From the NCBI GenBank assembly GCA_944472135.2, contig OX235263.1:34587379-34651378 (forward strand): a DNA stretch of 64,000 nucleotides, read 5' to 3'. Under the pieces are notes generated by a model, which did not search any database, had not been told where the DNA came from, and saw nothing but the letters and a program-made list of their open reading frames with translations. Positions 21,749-32,700 of the stretch are shown here, piece after piece. Source of the DNA: Trichobilharzia regenti (taxonomy: Eukaryota > Platyhelminthes > Trematoda > Strigeidida > Schistosomatidae). The number at the start of each line of letters is the position of its first letter. Positions within the stretch are counted from its first letter, which is position 1. Position numbers and translations under genes: made by a program.

Positions 21749-21985
21749 GTTTATGGGTGCTGTAGAGCTGTGAATAGATCACAAAACACCATGATACACA
21801 GTTATCTGGTTGAATTTATGTACAGGAATGGGTTTGGACTATCACTGAAGACTCCAGCAAGTAATAAGAAGGTTGTCTTGGTGCAAATAAGAGAAAATTA
21901 TCGCGCGGAACTGCTTTTATCAACGACTGTGACGAATATTGAAGAGTATTTTCAAATTACGTGTATTTACTACAGATTCATTTGA
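21749..21985 (+). CDS. Candidate terminal exon of an unknown gene (left-arm copy)
   Basis: A strong acceptor-like site (pyrimidine tract 'cgttccctttgcag', ending 21748) is followed by an open phase-0 frame of 78 codons, VYGCCRAVNRSQNTMIHSYL and onward, ending at a stop at 21983-21985. Composition looks protein-like: a hydrophobic-polar mix, and IRENYRAELLLSTTVTNIEEYF near the end. I cannot assign a family or find the upstream exons, which would lie at or beyond the palindrome edge. A mirror copy with the same frame lies at 63658-63894 on the minus strand. Confidence 0.35.
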   Translation, partial: VYGCCRAVNRSQNTMIHSYLVEFMYRNGFGLSLKTPASNKKVVLVQIRENYRAELLLSTTVTNIEEYFQITCIYYRFI

Positions 21986-21999
21986 CTAGTTGATCAAGA

Positions 22000-23640
22000 C
22001 ATTTACGTCCGTTTAATTGGGTCGTTCGCTCGAGTCTCTATTGTTTACAGATACCAGGTTAACTTCTTATTATGGATCAAGGGACATCCAACTGTAGGTG
22101 GTTGTGTAGCTCAGAGCTAAGGCATAAATACAATTCATGGGATTTAAATATTCAAACACCCTTTTCACCAACTTAAAGAAACTTCAAGCACATCATATTT
22201 GGTACTTCTATACCATTCTGTATAATTTTGAAATTGACTTGAACTAAACTTGGAAGTTTCAAGTCTGATGATGAACTGACATCAGTTGGAGGATTGCTGA
22301 AAACTGAGGTATACGCTCTAACTGACATTGTTACGGCCGAAGATAAGAGAACTGGTAACGGATATTTTACTATGGAAAAACACATCATATTTATACGTTT
22401 CCAACTACACTGAAAGTCGGCTAGGCCAGCAGGGATAGACTCTTCTGATTATCTGGAGACTGGCCCACGGTTAAACGACGAGACAAAAGATGACCGATGG
22501 CACAATTTCATGTTCACATTGTAAACTAGATCCATATTGGAGGAATGAACAATTCCACATTGACTTCTACATCTGCTTTTAAATCTGTTGACCTCAATTT
22601 CGACCACTTCCTATCCATCTGCATATATATATATATACGGCTGATAAATCTTTTCAGCAGCAAACGAGAGAATTTTATTTTGTGACAAAACTTGATTATA
22701 AAAAAATTCTCACGATGACACTGGAAATCACCTCTCGTTGATTTCTACTTAGGGTGTAAACCCTTACGCATATTAATGTCATCGACATCTGACGGACAGC
22801 GAATTCCTGGTATGAGGTCATAGAGAATTGAATAATGATACAGACTGAATGGAATCAGTCCATTTGCACTAAGAGAAGTGTCTGCTGAGGCAGCCTAATA
22901 AAGCGATCATTATCCAACAACTCACACTTTGAACCAATGAGGAAATGACTTGCAACATCATCCCATATGCTTGACTAAGATTCACTTTGTGTTACCGGAA
23001 TGTATGATCTTGCAACACGTGTACATGCAAGGTAGTGGTTCTCTTCAGTCAAGTTCTCACGAATTATTCTCACAACAAAGGTATTCTGCTACTTTCTTAT
23101 TATATCAGCATTCCAAATGCATTTATCATCCATCTGTGATTCTTTCGAAGCAACATAACTGCTTCTGACATGTTGATCTCTTTAATGCTTACTTCTCTCT
23201 AGAATAAATGTAAGTGATGAATATCTGCTGGAAGCTTCTTTGTGTGCAATACAACTCAACGTTCATGAATAAAGAAGTGTTGGCTTGTCGTTGGTGGACA
23301 AAACAACGCAAACAAAACTACCCGACTGAGATAAAAAATAATTAGATTGTTTCAGGCATTGCCAGTTATTTGCATCGAAGCTACAGTCAAGATTTCCCGC
23401 TTCGTCAGATACAGAAGCAAATGGTCGTCAAATCAAACATAATCATTAAGGAAAGTAGTCGTTCAAATCCACTGGTAAGAGTAACAGTCTCTGGGAAGAA
23501 TGGCACCGTAATGACCTCTATGAACAGATCACTCTGACGGTAAAGATAAGATTTCGACGGTCAATTCTACTGAACTACAAACACAACAAATTTTCTCAGG
23601 ACACAAAGCCCATCTGGGTGAAATGTAGACGTTGGTATTC
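22000..23640. other. No further recognisable gene; AT dinucleotide run at 22624-22638
   Basis: Apart from the candidate frame at 22173-22388 and the dispersed repeat at 22990-23130, nothing is supported here. A short (TA)n run lies at 22624-22638. Everything is mirrored in the right arm at 62000-63640. Confidence 0.4.
22173..22388 (-). CDS. Candidate small protein frame, hydrophobic N terminus (left-arm copy)
   Basis: 71-codon minus-strand frame, MMCFSIVKYPLPVLLSSAVTMSV then a serine-rich middle and a VQVNFKIIQNGIEVP tail. The first 20 residues resemble a weak signal peptide. The mirror copy at 63255-63470 has the same translation. No recognised family; may be chance. Confidence 0.25.
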   Translation of the reverse strand: MMCFSIVKYPLPVLLSSAVTMSVRAYTSVFSNPPTDVSSSSDLKLPSLVQVNFKIIQNGIEVPNMMCLKFL

Positions 23641-23654
23641 GAGATTCAATTTTA

Positions 23655-23910
23655 GGTTTTAAAAGTTGGCATTATCTCAAAGAGAATAAAGCCGGATGGA
23701 CCAAGTGCGATTTATCAAGATGTACTTGGTTTCGTTGGCGACAAACTACTGACTGAGCTACCTGGGAAAATAGTAATTGTGTGCAGGTTTTAGATAATTC
23801 CGCCGAACTGGTGTGAGTCAGTGATTACACTGATTTATAAGTTATCCGGTGATAAATGTGGTAGAATTAGTTTGACTAGAATATCATTTGAAATTGTAGG
23901 TTAAATAAAC
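23655..23910 (+). pseudogene. LINE reverse-transcriptase remnant, different family
   Basis: The plus frame reads ISKRIKPDGPSAIYQDVLG, a tract ending IIPPNWCESVITLIYKL, SGDKCGRISL. The GPxxI, PPxWxxSxIxxIYKxxGDK and ISL blocks are those that open the RT domain of non-LTR elements (K-x-x-G-P-D-G; W-x-x-S; I-Y-K; G-D-K; R-x-I-S-L). It stops after about 85 residues. Mirror copy at about 61733-61988, minus strand. It is not the SR2 or CR1 element of this window. Confidence 0.6.
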
Positions 23911-24815
23911 ATGCAGGGACTGAGAGTTGATGAGGAGGATCAAAACCTGAGAAACAACTATGACACTAGATTGGAGAGTGAGTGAAGTGATCACATTTCG
24001 ACGCCTCGATAGATTCTCTAATATAGTATTAACAACTGGAGTCAAATGCTTCTCATATTTAGATTTAGCTGTGCTGTCCGAGCTGGTTTATGGAAATGCG
24101 AAGCTTTAGTTGTTCCTATACTAGACAACATCTGCAGCGCCCGTTTCAGTATGAAATGAACTTGTTCACAGTCACAGCAAACACCTCTGTGAGCCTTCAA
24201 TTGTCACGTGTAGGAATTTTGAGTAGCTGCGTGCAATTAAACGAGGAAATGCAATCATCGAAATAACATCATGATTTCCTACATTTTAAACACACGTGCA
24301 TGCATTGATTCCGGTGAGATTTTCAGTGACTGTGAGCGTGTGCGTGCAACATGAAGCCTGAATCGCTGGTAACCAGTGTGTTGAGGTAATGTCTGTGCAT
24401 TTGACAGATCATATGTGACGGATTGCGTGGAAGAAATGCATCAGGCAACTGAATTGATGAATTATTTCTTCACAGGAGTTACCCGTTCTTGTAAGAAAGT
24501 GATGGAGACCGAGTCGTGAGTAATAATGCGTTGAACTCTCCTGGTGACTCGCAAGATTTCTTAATTGTTGTCCACAATTTCGTGTGATGAAAGTGATGGA
24601 GAGTCATTTTCAACAGGACAACCATGAGCAGAATGAACACTCATTTGTGCACATTCGTATATAATTTAGACCACACGAAATCAGATGAAACCAACATCGA
24701 CGATTGCAGGCATCTTCCTGTTCGTTAGTCAGCTTGCAGAAATGAATAGATCCATAGAGTCGACGTCACACCGCCTGATGAATTCGAAGACTTTGATAAA
24801 TATCATTGAAGTGTT
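23911..24815. other. No recognisable gene
   Basis: Small frames without support; mirrored in the right arm at about 60830-61740. Confidence 0.4.
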
Positions 24816-24817
24816 GG

Positions 24818-25021
24818 TTTGTAGGGATTTGATTGGTTTCAGGATTTCATCATGAGCCGACATTAGTTAGAGAACCATTGGAAAACCTGAGAGTACTGGA
24901 CGGCTGTTTCGTCCTAGTTTGGGACTCTTAAGCAGTACTAGGAAGAAACAGGTGTCCAGTATTCTCAGGTTTTCCAATGGTTCTCTAACTAATGTCAGCT
25001 CATGATGAAATCCTGAAATAT
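24818..25021. mobile_element. Head-to-head inverted pair of SM-alpha-like 3' halves
   Basis: The minus-strand half (24818-24940) carries the tail and a hammerhead-like core (GAGTCCCAAACTAGGACGAAAC read on minus, around 24912-24933). The plus half (24936-25021) starts inside helix II and runs through GAAACAG to the tail. The tails at 24841-24903 and 24954-25013 are near-perfect reverse complements, so the region can fold into a hairpin of about 60 bp with a loop of about 50 nt holding the ribozyme sequences. No tRNA-like head is attached to either half. Mirrored at about 60630-60830. Confidence 0.75.
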
Positions 25022-25067
25022 CATTCAAACGCCTCCCCCTTAATGCATCAAATTCTCGAATCTCACA

Positions 25068-25289
25068 CTAAATCCATCCATCCGACTCACATGCATCAGT
25101 GTTTATTTGCATGATGTGAAGGCAGTCAATATGATGTGAAAATTCACCACGGGCACTTGGGTTTATATGTACGAAGCAATTTATCATTCGACAGTAGAAT
25201 GTATTACACGGTGAGTACACACTGGTAGCAGTGATTTGTGTGCATTCAGTAATTGCATGTTCACCGATGGAGTAATGTGTTTGGTTCAT
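25068..25289 (-). CDS. Candidate small frame, cysteine-containing (left-arm copy)
   Basis: 73-codon minus-strand frame starting MNQTHYSIGEHAITECTQIT, identical in translation to the mirror at 60359-60580. It follows the candidate secreted frame 25435-25695 on the same strand. No signal peptide, no family match, and splice sites are not convincing. Confidence 0.2.
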   Translation of the reverse strand: MNQTHYSIGEHAITECTQITATSVYSPCNTFYCRMINCFVHINPSARGEFSHHIDCLHIMQINTDACESDGWI

Positions 25290-25434
25290 GTGAATTCAGT
25301 TGGTGGACTGGAAGTAGTGGTAATTTGATGACTCGGATGGTAGTGATTCAGTTAACATTGAAGTTGAATGATAACGTAGTCTCTAATGAAACCACTCAGT
25401 GTTTCTGTACTCTGATAAATATCTGCAGTTGTCG

Positions 25435-25695
25435 TCATAACTCAACAACATGAGGTTGAAAAAGTGAGATCCTGACTGCAGATATTCGCAAAGTGACATG
25501 TGTTACACACAAAACATTCGCGTTCGTTGGAGTTGGCGTCACGTCTGATGAGTCACCTCTGTAGTAACTTGCGTCAACTAAGTTTTCGTGTGATGCCAGG
25601 AGCGGTGGGAGGAAGAGGAGGAGTATCAAATGAACAGAATCGTCCTCACAGAGTTCTGTGATCCGTTTTGTTACGGTGTTGTCTAACAACTGCAT
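25435..25695 (-). CDS. Candidate small secreted protein frame (left-arm copy)
   Basis: 86-codon minus-strand frame with a strongly hydrophobic stretch (residues about 22-35, VHLILLLFLPPLLA) that could be an internal signal sequence, followed by a polar tail (SYYRGDSSDVTPTPT). The right-arm copy at 59953-60213 differs only at two visible residues (NAN against NEY near residue 60). Lack of stops and low divergence do not prove coding, since the arms are near-identical anyway. Confidence 0.3.
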   Translation of the reverse strand: MQLLDNTVTKRITELCEDDSVHLILLLFLPPLLASHENLVDASYYRGDSSDVTPTPTNANVLCVTHVTLRISAVRISLFQPHVVEL

Positions 25696-26479
25696 GGTCC
25701 TTCATAATATGGTACCGTTCTACACAGGAGGGTCGAACGGCCTAGGAAATCGGACACTTTCAGTGATTCGCTGTGTGTCCTGTGTACACGAATTCCGATG
25801 AGATGAGGAAGTGTGTTGCTTGCTGTCCATCACCCAGTGGGTTGTCAAAGACAAAGTATTAGTGGGGTCTGAATTGTTGACGGCATGCTAAGTCACACGA
25901 TTCTGTTGAATGCTGTTATCGATTGGCTCATCTGACTATCATTTCATGCGACGAGATACGTGTCAGACATGAAGCTGATAATTGTCCGCGAATAACTATA
26001 ATCAATATACGCCACCTTATATCCCTTCTGCCATACACATATTGTTGTCAGTAAATGTGGTGATCTTCGATTATGTTTCATACTTCTGGAAATATGAACG
26101 TCACAGTAATTATACCTACTTTTCATGTGTTATCTAATGACAAAATACAATGGAATATTTTAGTACATGCTGGGAATTGCATGTTGTTTGGAATAAGTCA
26201 GTTTAATTATTATTATTTCTAGTATAACCTTGCCAGATACTAGCTTGCTAGTTTTCTAGCCGGTCCCAAGCCCGAATAAAGAGGGAGGGTTGGGGCAAGG
26301 TGCTAGCAACTCCACCCTCAAAACTTAACCAAATCGCTACAGAAACTTCAACGCACAAATATATTAAAAATTCTAAAAATATAAACAATAACCCTATTTT
26401 TCGCTGGAATCAGGGAAGTGAAATGACGCAGGCTGGTGAAAGCCTTCGGGAAGCCAGTCAGCCGATGTGCCTCCTTTCG

Positions 26480-27412
26480 ATGAGAGCAAAAGTAAGAATG
26501 GGTACCTGGAATGTTCGTACAATGTAGGAAACTGGAAAGGCTGCCCAGATAGCCACTGAAATGAGGAGGTATAGAATAGAAGTTTTGGGAATCTGCGAGA
26601 GCAGATGGAACGGGTGTGGTAGGTGCCGACTTCCAACTGGGGAGACAATGATCTATTCCGTTCACCTAGAAGAAAATCACGAGCACACCGAGGGAGTGGC
26701 CATCATGATGTCACCAACAGCAACCAAAGCTCTCATGCAGTGGGAACCAAACTCCTCCAGGATAATGACAGCCAGGTTCAACTCAATATGGAGGAAGCTT
26801 GCAATTGTTCAATGCTATGCGCCTACAAACGTCTCAGAACAAGACGCGAAAGAGGATTTCTACAGACAACTACAAACAATAATGGACAACGTCCCAAATG
26901 GCGATATCAAAATTCTGATGGCTGATACAAATGCAAAATTGAGAGGAGACAATACAGGAAGAGAACTCACCATGGTTCGTGAGGCCCTCGGTGAAATGAA
27001 CGACAATGGTGAACTCTTCTCAGACTTCTGCGCCTTCAATGATTTTGTGATTGGTAACAGTGTGTTCAAACACAAGGATATACACAAGACGACATGGATT
27101 TCACCAGATGGAAGCACCAAAAACCAAATAGACTTCATCTCAATTTCAAGAAAGTGGAGACGGAGCCTACTGGACACAAGGTTGAGGAGAGGAGCAGATG
27201 TGGGTTCAGACCACTATCTAGTACAAGGGACACTCAAGGTGAAACTAAAAGCCTTGAGAATTGCTGGGGATAAGCCACAATGCAAGTTCAACACTCAATT
27301 ACTGAAGGACACAACCACAAAAGACACTTCACTGCAACTGTCAGAGCAAAGCAGGAAACACTACATGACATCACTGAAGAACCATGCGTGGAAGAACATT
27401 GGCAGTCTCTGA
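26480..27412 (+). pseudogene. RTE endonuclease domain, left copy (nonsense and frameshift mutations)
   Basis: AP-endonuclease-type domain: MGTWNVRTM at the start, then EVLGICESRWNG (catalytic Glu), YAPTN, ILMADTNAKL (Asp/Asn), GSDHYLVQG (Ser-Asp-His). In the left copy a TAG follows MGTWNVRTM at 26525-26527; the right copy reads TAC (Tyr) there. The next block continues in another frame. The C-terminal half, 26990-27412, is open. The domain would nick the target DNA in RTE transposition. Confidence 0.85.
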
Positions 27413-27660
27413 AGGCGATTCTCAACGAAACGTGTTCAATGGTTTTAGGAAGAAAGAAGAGACAAGACAAGGAATGGCTCTCAATGGACACTTGGAAATT
27501 AATAGAAGAGAGGAGAATGATGAAAGTGGAAATGTTTCAATGCAAGGACGGGCAAGAGAAAGAGACGCTGAGCTCAGCTCACACAGGACTGGACAAAGAA
27601 GTGAAGAAGAGTGCTGGGAAGTACAAAAGACAATTCTGAGACAATCAGGCCACTGAAGCT
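27290..27660 (+). pseudogene. RTE linker region between endonuclease and RT, frame-shifted
   Basis: After GDKPQCKFNTQ the left copy reads through in frame 27280-27639, including TVRAKQETLHDITEEPCVEEHWQS, then a lysine/arginine-rich stretch to SAGKYKRQF. It is the polar linker of RTE proteins. Near 27300 the right copy keeps it in frame with the endonuclease (308-codon frame, 58673-57747); the left copy has a frameshift around 27300-27330. Confidence 0.7.
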
Positions 27661-27861
27661 GAGAAGGCAGCAGGCAAAACGGACCTGAGGTTACTATATC
27701 AGATAACCAAATCTCAGTCCGGGAAGAGACCAACACAAGCGAAACCTATAAAAGACGGCCAAGGGAACCCAATTTACAAGGGAGAAAGACAGATTAAACA
27801 ATGGGCGGATCACTTCAAAGTTCTCTTGAACCGACCCATACCTGCAACCCGTTCAGAATTA

Positions 27862-28052
27862 AATTTTAAAAAATTTAAATTTTTGATTACAGCTTGATTC
27901 CACACTGGTACAAGTATGGAATTTTCAGCTTGGATATCGGTAGCTCAAATTTTGCAGGCCGACCATAGATATCAGGTGTGCGTCAGCAGGGGGTCGAACC
28001 TTGGACCATGTGCATGGTCGGCGGGGGTCCTAAACACTGCGCCACCGACGCA
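27862..28052 (-). mobile_element. tRNA-derived SINE nested in the RTE element (left arm)
   Basis: Minus-strand SINE, head at 28052. The head reads GGTGGCGCAGTGT at the A-box position and GGTTCGACCCC at the B box. The tail has GCTGAAAATTCCATACTTGT, then GTGTGGAATCAAGCTGT and an A/T-rich run. It interrupts the RTE reading frame between the endonuclease linker and RT (about the LNRP position). It is present at the same place in the right arm, so it inserted before the arms were duplicated. Confidence 0.9.
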
Positions 28053-28077
28053 ACAGCGCGCACACAACTGCAAGTTG

Positions 28078-28870
28078 ACAGCAATCCCCCAACAAGAGCT
28101 GAAGTCTTGAATGCAATCAAGCTTCTGAAAGCTGGAAAAGCAGCTGAACCAGATGGAATACCCCCTGAAGCACTAAAAGCGGACCCAGAGACTACAGCAG
28201 ACATGCTGATTCCATTTTCGCAAAAGGTCTGGAAGGAGGGAAAGGTGCCTACTGACTGGAGGAAAGGTTACCTCGTGAAACTACCAAAGAAGGGCGACTT
28301 ACGCCTCACTCTGCAAGAACTGGCGAGGAATCATGCTCCTGTCGACGCCAAGTAAAATCCGGAGTCGCATCATCCTGAAGAGAATAAAGGATTCACTGGA
28401 TACAGAATTCCGACCAGAACAAGCTGGATTCAGGGAAGGCAAATCATGTTCTGACCAAATTGCAACTCTACGCATCATCATCACGGAACAAAGCATGGAA
28501 TGGCAATCAAACCTCTGCCTCAACTTTATAGACTTTGAGAAGGCCTTCGACAGCGTTGATCGTGAAGTAATTTGGAAACTACTCGAGTACTACGGCGTGC
28601 AGCGCCCAAATATTCATCAACCTTATTCAACAGCTGTACGACAACAGAACATGTCAAGTGATCCACAACGGAAAACTCAGCAAGGCGTTTGGAGTAAACA
28701 CAAGAGTCAGACAAGGGTGCTTATTATCAGCAATGATATTCCCAATTGTGGTCGAATGGATTATGCGTCAGACAGTGGGAAACGAGAAGACATGGATATC
28801 CTGGACCGACGTGAAGGACCTAGAAGACCTGGATTTCGCGTGTGGATGATTTATGTTTGATGTCACACAA
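28078..28870 (+). pseudogene. RTE reverse transcriptase, N-terminal half, left copy
   Basis: RT motifs in order: AIKLLKAGKAAEPDGIPPEAL, PTDWRKGYLVKLPKKGDL, then after a frame change RIKDSLDTEFRPEQAGFREG, SCSDQIATLRIIIT, LNFIDFEKAFDSVDR (first catalytic Asp block), then GKLSKAFGVNTRVRQGC. The frame shifts at about 28330 and 28620-28660, and the block following the final VRQGC (NxPxx..AD.D region, about 28800-28850) reads LDFACG where LDFADD-type sequence would be expected. The catalytic aspartate pair is damaged, in line with an inactive copy. Confidence 0.8.
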
Positions 28871-29680
28871 AATCGAAGACTTACAAGCGAAAACCGACAA
28901 ACTGGTCGAAGAAGCAGCCGGCGAAGACAGGACTCCAAGTGAACATAGACAAGACGGAGGTGATGAAAATAGCCAAACAACACAACAACAGCAACATCCG
29001 GCGTCAATCACCATCAACGGGAGGGATTTCAAAGTGGTCACTTCATTCACTTATCTAGGGAGCATTGTCTCAACTACAGGCGGAACGGACGAGGATGTCA
29101 AATCGAGTGAGAATCGGGAAGGCGAGAAACACATTCATCAACCTGAAACCAATCTGGAAATCTTCGTCACTCAGCATCAACAACAAAATTCAGTCGGATT
29201 TTCAATACAAACGTAAGTCAGTCAGTTCTTCTATACGGATCAGAAACTTGGCGGGTGGGTCACAAAGAATATTTCCAACAGCCTGTTGCAGACCTTAATC
29301 AACAACTGTCTTCGCTCTATACTGAAGATCAGATGGCCGGGCCGGAAAGAATCACCAACAAGGAACTATGGGAACAAATAAAACAAGAACCAATCATCAG
29401 CCAACAAATATCCAGGAGAAAGTGGAGATGGATCGGACACTCGCTGAGGAGACCTCTGGGTGACATCGCGCGTCAGGCCATTGCTCGAGTGGAACCCGAA
29501 AGGGAAGCGGCGTGTGGGACGTCCCAGAGTGACATGGAGGAGATCGTGTGAAGAGGAGTTGAAAGAGTATGGACTAACATGGATGGAGGTGAAAAGTACA
29601 GCAGAAGACAGAAGCAAGTGGAGACGTGCAGCTGAAGCCCTATGTTCCACTGGGAACCCAAGGGAGCAATAATAAAATAA
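28842..29680 (+). pseudogene. RTE reverse transcriptase thumb and C-terminal region, left copy
   Basis: MDDLCLMSHKIEDLQAKTDKLVEEA, then FKVVTSFTYLGSIVSTTGG, typical of RTE RT after the YxDD box. The C-terminal EWNPKGKRRVGRPRVTW, then EELKEYGLTWMEVKSTAEDRS, closes the protein at about 29672. Frame changes occur near 29080, 29260 and 29460. It differs from the right-arm copy at about one base in ten over 28800-29200, far more than the surrounding arms. Confidence 0.8.
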
Positions 29681-29703
29681 ATAATAATGATAATTTCTAG
29701 TAT

Positions 29704-32700
29704 TGTCAGATAGAAGGGAGTCTAGGGATAAGTATGAAATGGAGATGTGCTCTTCAATTGTGATGTTCCACCTGGAACACTGACCAGTAATAAGAATCAC
29801 AATTCTTTTATTTCTGAAATTATTATTGTTACTTAGATTGCTAGGCTACGTGTTGGTCACACACTTGTGTTTCAACGTATACCATTGTTGTTACTGAGGA
29901 GTGATTATAGAAGATAGTGGAGATGACGCATAAACGCTTACAGAATGAAGAAATATTTGCGTTTTTTCACGCACACTACCTAAAGATACAGAATGCTCAG
30001 TACAAGTGTGCTAGTGGAATATTGATTAGTAAAGATTATGAACACCATACAAACAGAAGGATATTGAAAACACACGATTGATTACGGAATGAAGAAATAT
30101 TTGTGTTATTTGAGGTCAACATCACGAGATGTGTGTGAGTACTTGTCACTCTTTCAAAAATAATTTTACCTTAGAAATAATTTAAGTATCACAATAGTGA
30201 AAGTATTAACTTTATTCCAAACAGTAATTTCAGTACGACTATATTCATTTTTCAGCATGATCAGCTCAGAGAGCCAAAAGAAGCGATAGGCATACAGATA
30301 GTGCGTAGAATAGGAAACATCAGTGAAAATTGGAGCTGAATTAATTGAGTCAATTTCCTGCCCTCTCATACTGATCCACTTCACTTTTTGCACATGCGAC
30401 AATTTAAGTTGATCAAAATTGAAGCGCTTTGTATACTCTCCACATGCGTTATGTACAAATAAATCTGAGCATTCGTCGTAAAAATCGCATTTACCTCAGA
30501 CAGATTACCTCACTGCAATCATCATACACTTCAGACAGTTCACCACAAAAAGGACCAGAGAGATTTGTGTTCACTCAACTAAAGAGTTTCAGCAATGTGA
30601 CAGTGTAGTCAATCGAAAATGAGTCAGTAACCGGAATATTTCCTGAAGTTCAAGGCGTTTATCAAATTCCAATATGTAAACAACACCTAACTGATATGAT
30701 CCTTGTGTGTTCGCGGTGTAAATTCAACTTGGCAGTTAGACCGTAGACATTGAAATCCACGTAGATCTCATATTCAGTGATTGTCAGTGAAGCATTGCAT
30801 TCTAGCCATTTCATATGCAAAGAGTTTCAGCATCTCTCATGAACTGCATGGTTCCCTTGATACATCTGATATTATATGGCTTACTTCGCATAATCTTACC
30901 ATTTCACTTCATATGCACAGTTCACTTAGGCTTCTTGATACTGGCTTCCTCTTGGATGGAATTATTTAATGTGTGGTGAAGTCCTCATGAAAACCGTCCT
31001 CACAAATTAATAGCGAATAGAGGTCAGTCGAATTGTTCCATATTCACTTCCCATCTGCACACACCTTCCATTACCCCAGTGACGACGTCATGTTGGAAGA
31101 CCGTACAACTGATTTCGATTTACTCGAATGTAAGGCGATCTAATGTTGAGTAATGAGAGGGCTTCCTGTTTCAATTCACTCGGTCACTCAGAAGTGAATT
31201 CTATCTATTGAATGTCACTTCACAGTCTACACCGACATCACGGAGTAAATGTCTGAAATACAGTGAAGAAAAACATTGCTTTCGGATGAGAAGCGAAGTT
31301 GTTAATTGTCCATATGGCGAGTGTGGCGAAGACGAGAACAACGACTGAATAGCGAAATTTGTGAAAGTGAGATGGAGTGGAAATAACAGTGGAGTGGTCG
31401 ACATAAATCTTCAAGCTGGTTAGAGTTCTCACTACCTCATGCCTGATGATTTTCTCAGAGTTCCACTTCATCTCAAGAAGTAACCATAGATCATTCTTAG
31501 CGTTGTATGTTCCTCACTGATACGCTTGCCTATGACTTCATTTCTCTCACCAAGATGTCTGAATATTGAAAGACACCATGATTGGTATATCGTGTTAGGT
31601 GAAAATATGAGGTACTTTTACAAGTGTTTCCACACGCTAAGTAAGTGTTCCTAGAAGGTGTTTACGAAATCGGAATCATTACCCAAAACGCTGACGTCTA
31701 CAAGTACCGATTACCTCAGTGTAACTGGCTATACTCAGTGAGAGAAAATGGAGTTTTCGTGGTGTAGGGAACACATTCGTAATTCCATTCCATTTAAAGA
31801 TTAACATTCAGAATCCGACTCCGATTAACGTTTGGTTGCTGACACTCAAATCCTTGAATGTTCATGGATGTTTCGTGACTGGGAAGATAATTCCATGTCA
31901 CCTGTACATCATCTGGTCATCTTCATCATGTCGCTTCTGGTGTTTGCAATTATTCTACTTAGATACTACCCATAGTGAATTTCCAGTTGAATTTGCATCT
32001 TTGTTGTTTTCGATATCATGTGAGATGTATGAAATCCCTGATTCCAAATCATTCTGTGAAATAAATTTCATAGACTCATTGTGGAAACAGGGGAATAGAC
32101 CAATATGATTGTGATTAATGAAATCGTCATAATATCGTTGTCTCAAGTCAATCCTGCCTTTCGTGTATCTTTCTAGTGTTATTCAGTCAATTTGATAAAT
32201 GAAATCTCTGAGGAATTTGTAGATGGCTCGAAAAGCTGATAGCAAGTGACAAGGTGACTAACAGATATACACAGATGAAGGTGTCAGTGAATACGAGTAA
32301 GTGTTTCTTCATGTCATCCTGTTGACATACTTGACATGACATTCAGTGGAGAACTGATGTGTCTGGAGGCCACAGTATTGCGTATACATGAACATAATGT
32401 ACGGTTCATCGTCTTCGGTTTCAGGCTTTCCCGCTGGATATCCGTTTGTGGATAATCACACAAGTGTTGAAATGATATGAGATTCACTAGACATGGTGTC
32501 AATCTGGTCGATGGCTTCATCTGTGAATTAACTGAATACTGTGATTATGTAATGTTCACACGGAGACAGAAGAAATACCATTGTCAGAAATTTGTAATGT
32601 TTCCAATGCCAAGAATATCTGGTGACAACATGATTTGGATTCTGAAACACCACTCATTCAACACTCGATTTAACTTGAGAGGCGACAGAATTATATCTTA

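Larger units (their letters stand above)
26226..29692 (+). mobile_element. RTE/SR2-type LINE, left-arm copy, disrupted by a SINE
   Basis: A 3467-bp element bounded by an 11-bp target duplication 'atttctagtat' at 26215-26225 and 29693-29703. The empty target survives at about 6922-6932. It has a 5' region, an AP-type endonuclease, an RT and a conserved C-terminal block (EWNPKGKRRVGRP, WRAAEALCSTGNP). It ends in an AATA-type tail (about 29670-29692), typical of RTE elements. RTE/SR2 membership follows from the C-terminal block and short A/T-rich tail. A SINE interrupts it near 27862-28052 and the frame is broken by stops, so it is defunct. A second copy is at 55960-59423, minus strand. Confidence 0.9.

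Noticed and set aside
26860..28204. Several minus-strand serine/leucine-rich frames in the RTE
   Set aside because: Antisense shadows of lysine/glutamate-rich coding sequence in the LINE; no independent evidence.
29366..29800. 144-codon minus-strand frame over the RTE 3' end
   Set aside because: Antisense to the conserved C-terminal RTE protein; its mirror 55852-56286 is likewise a shadow.
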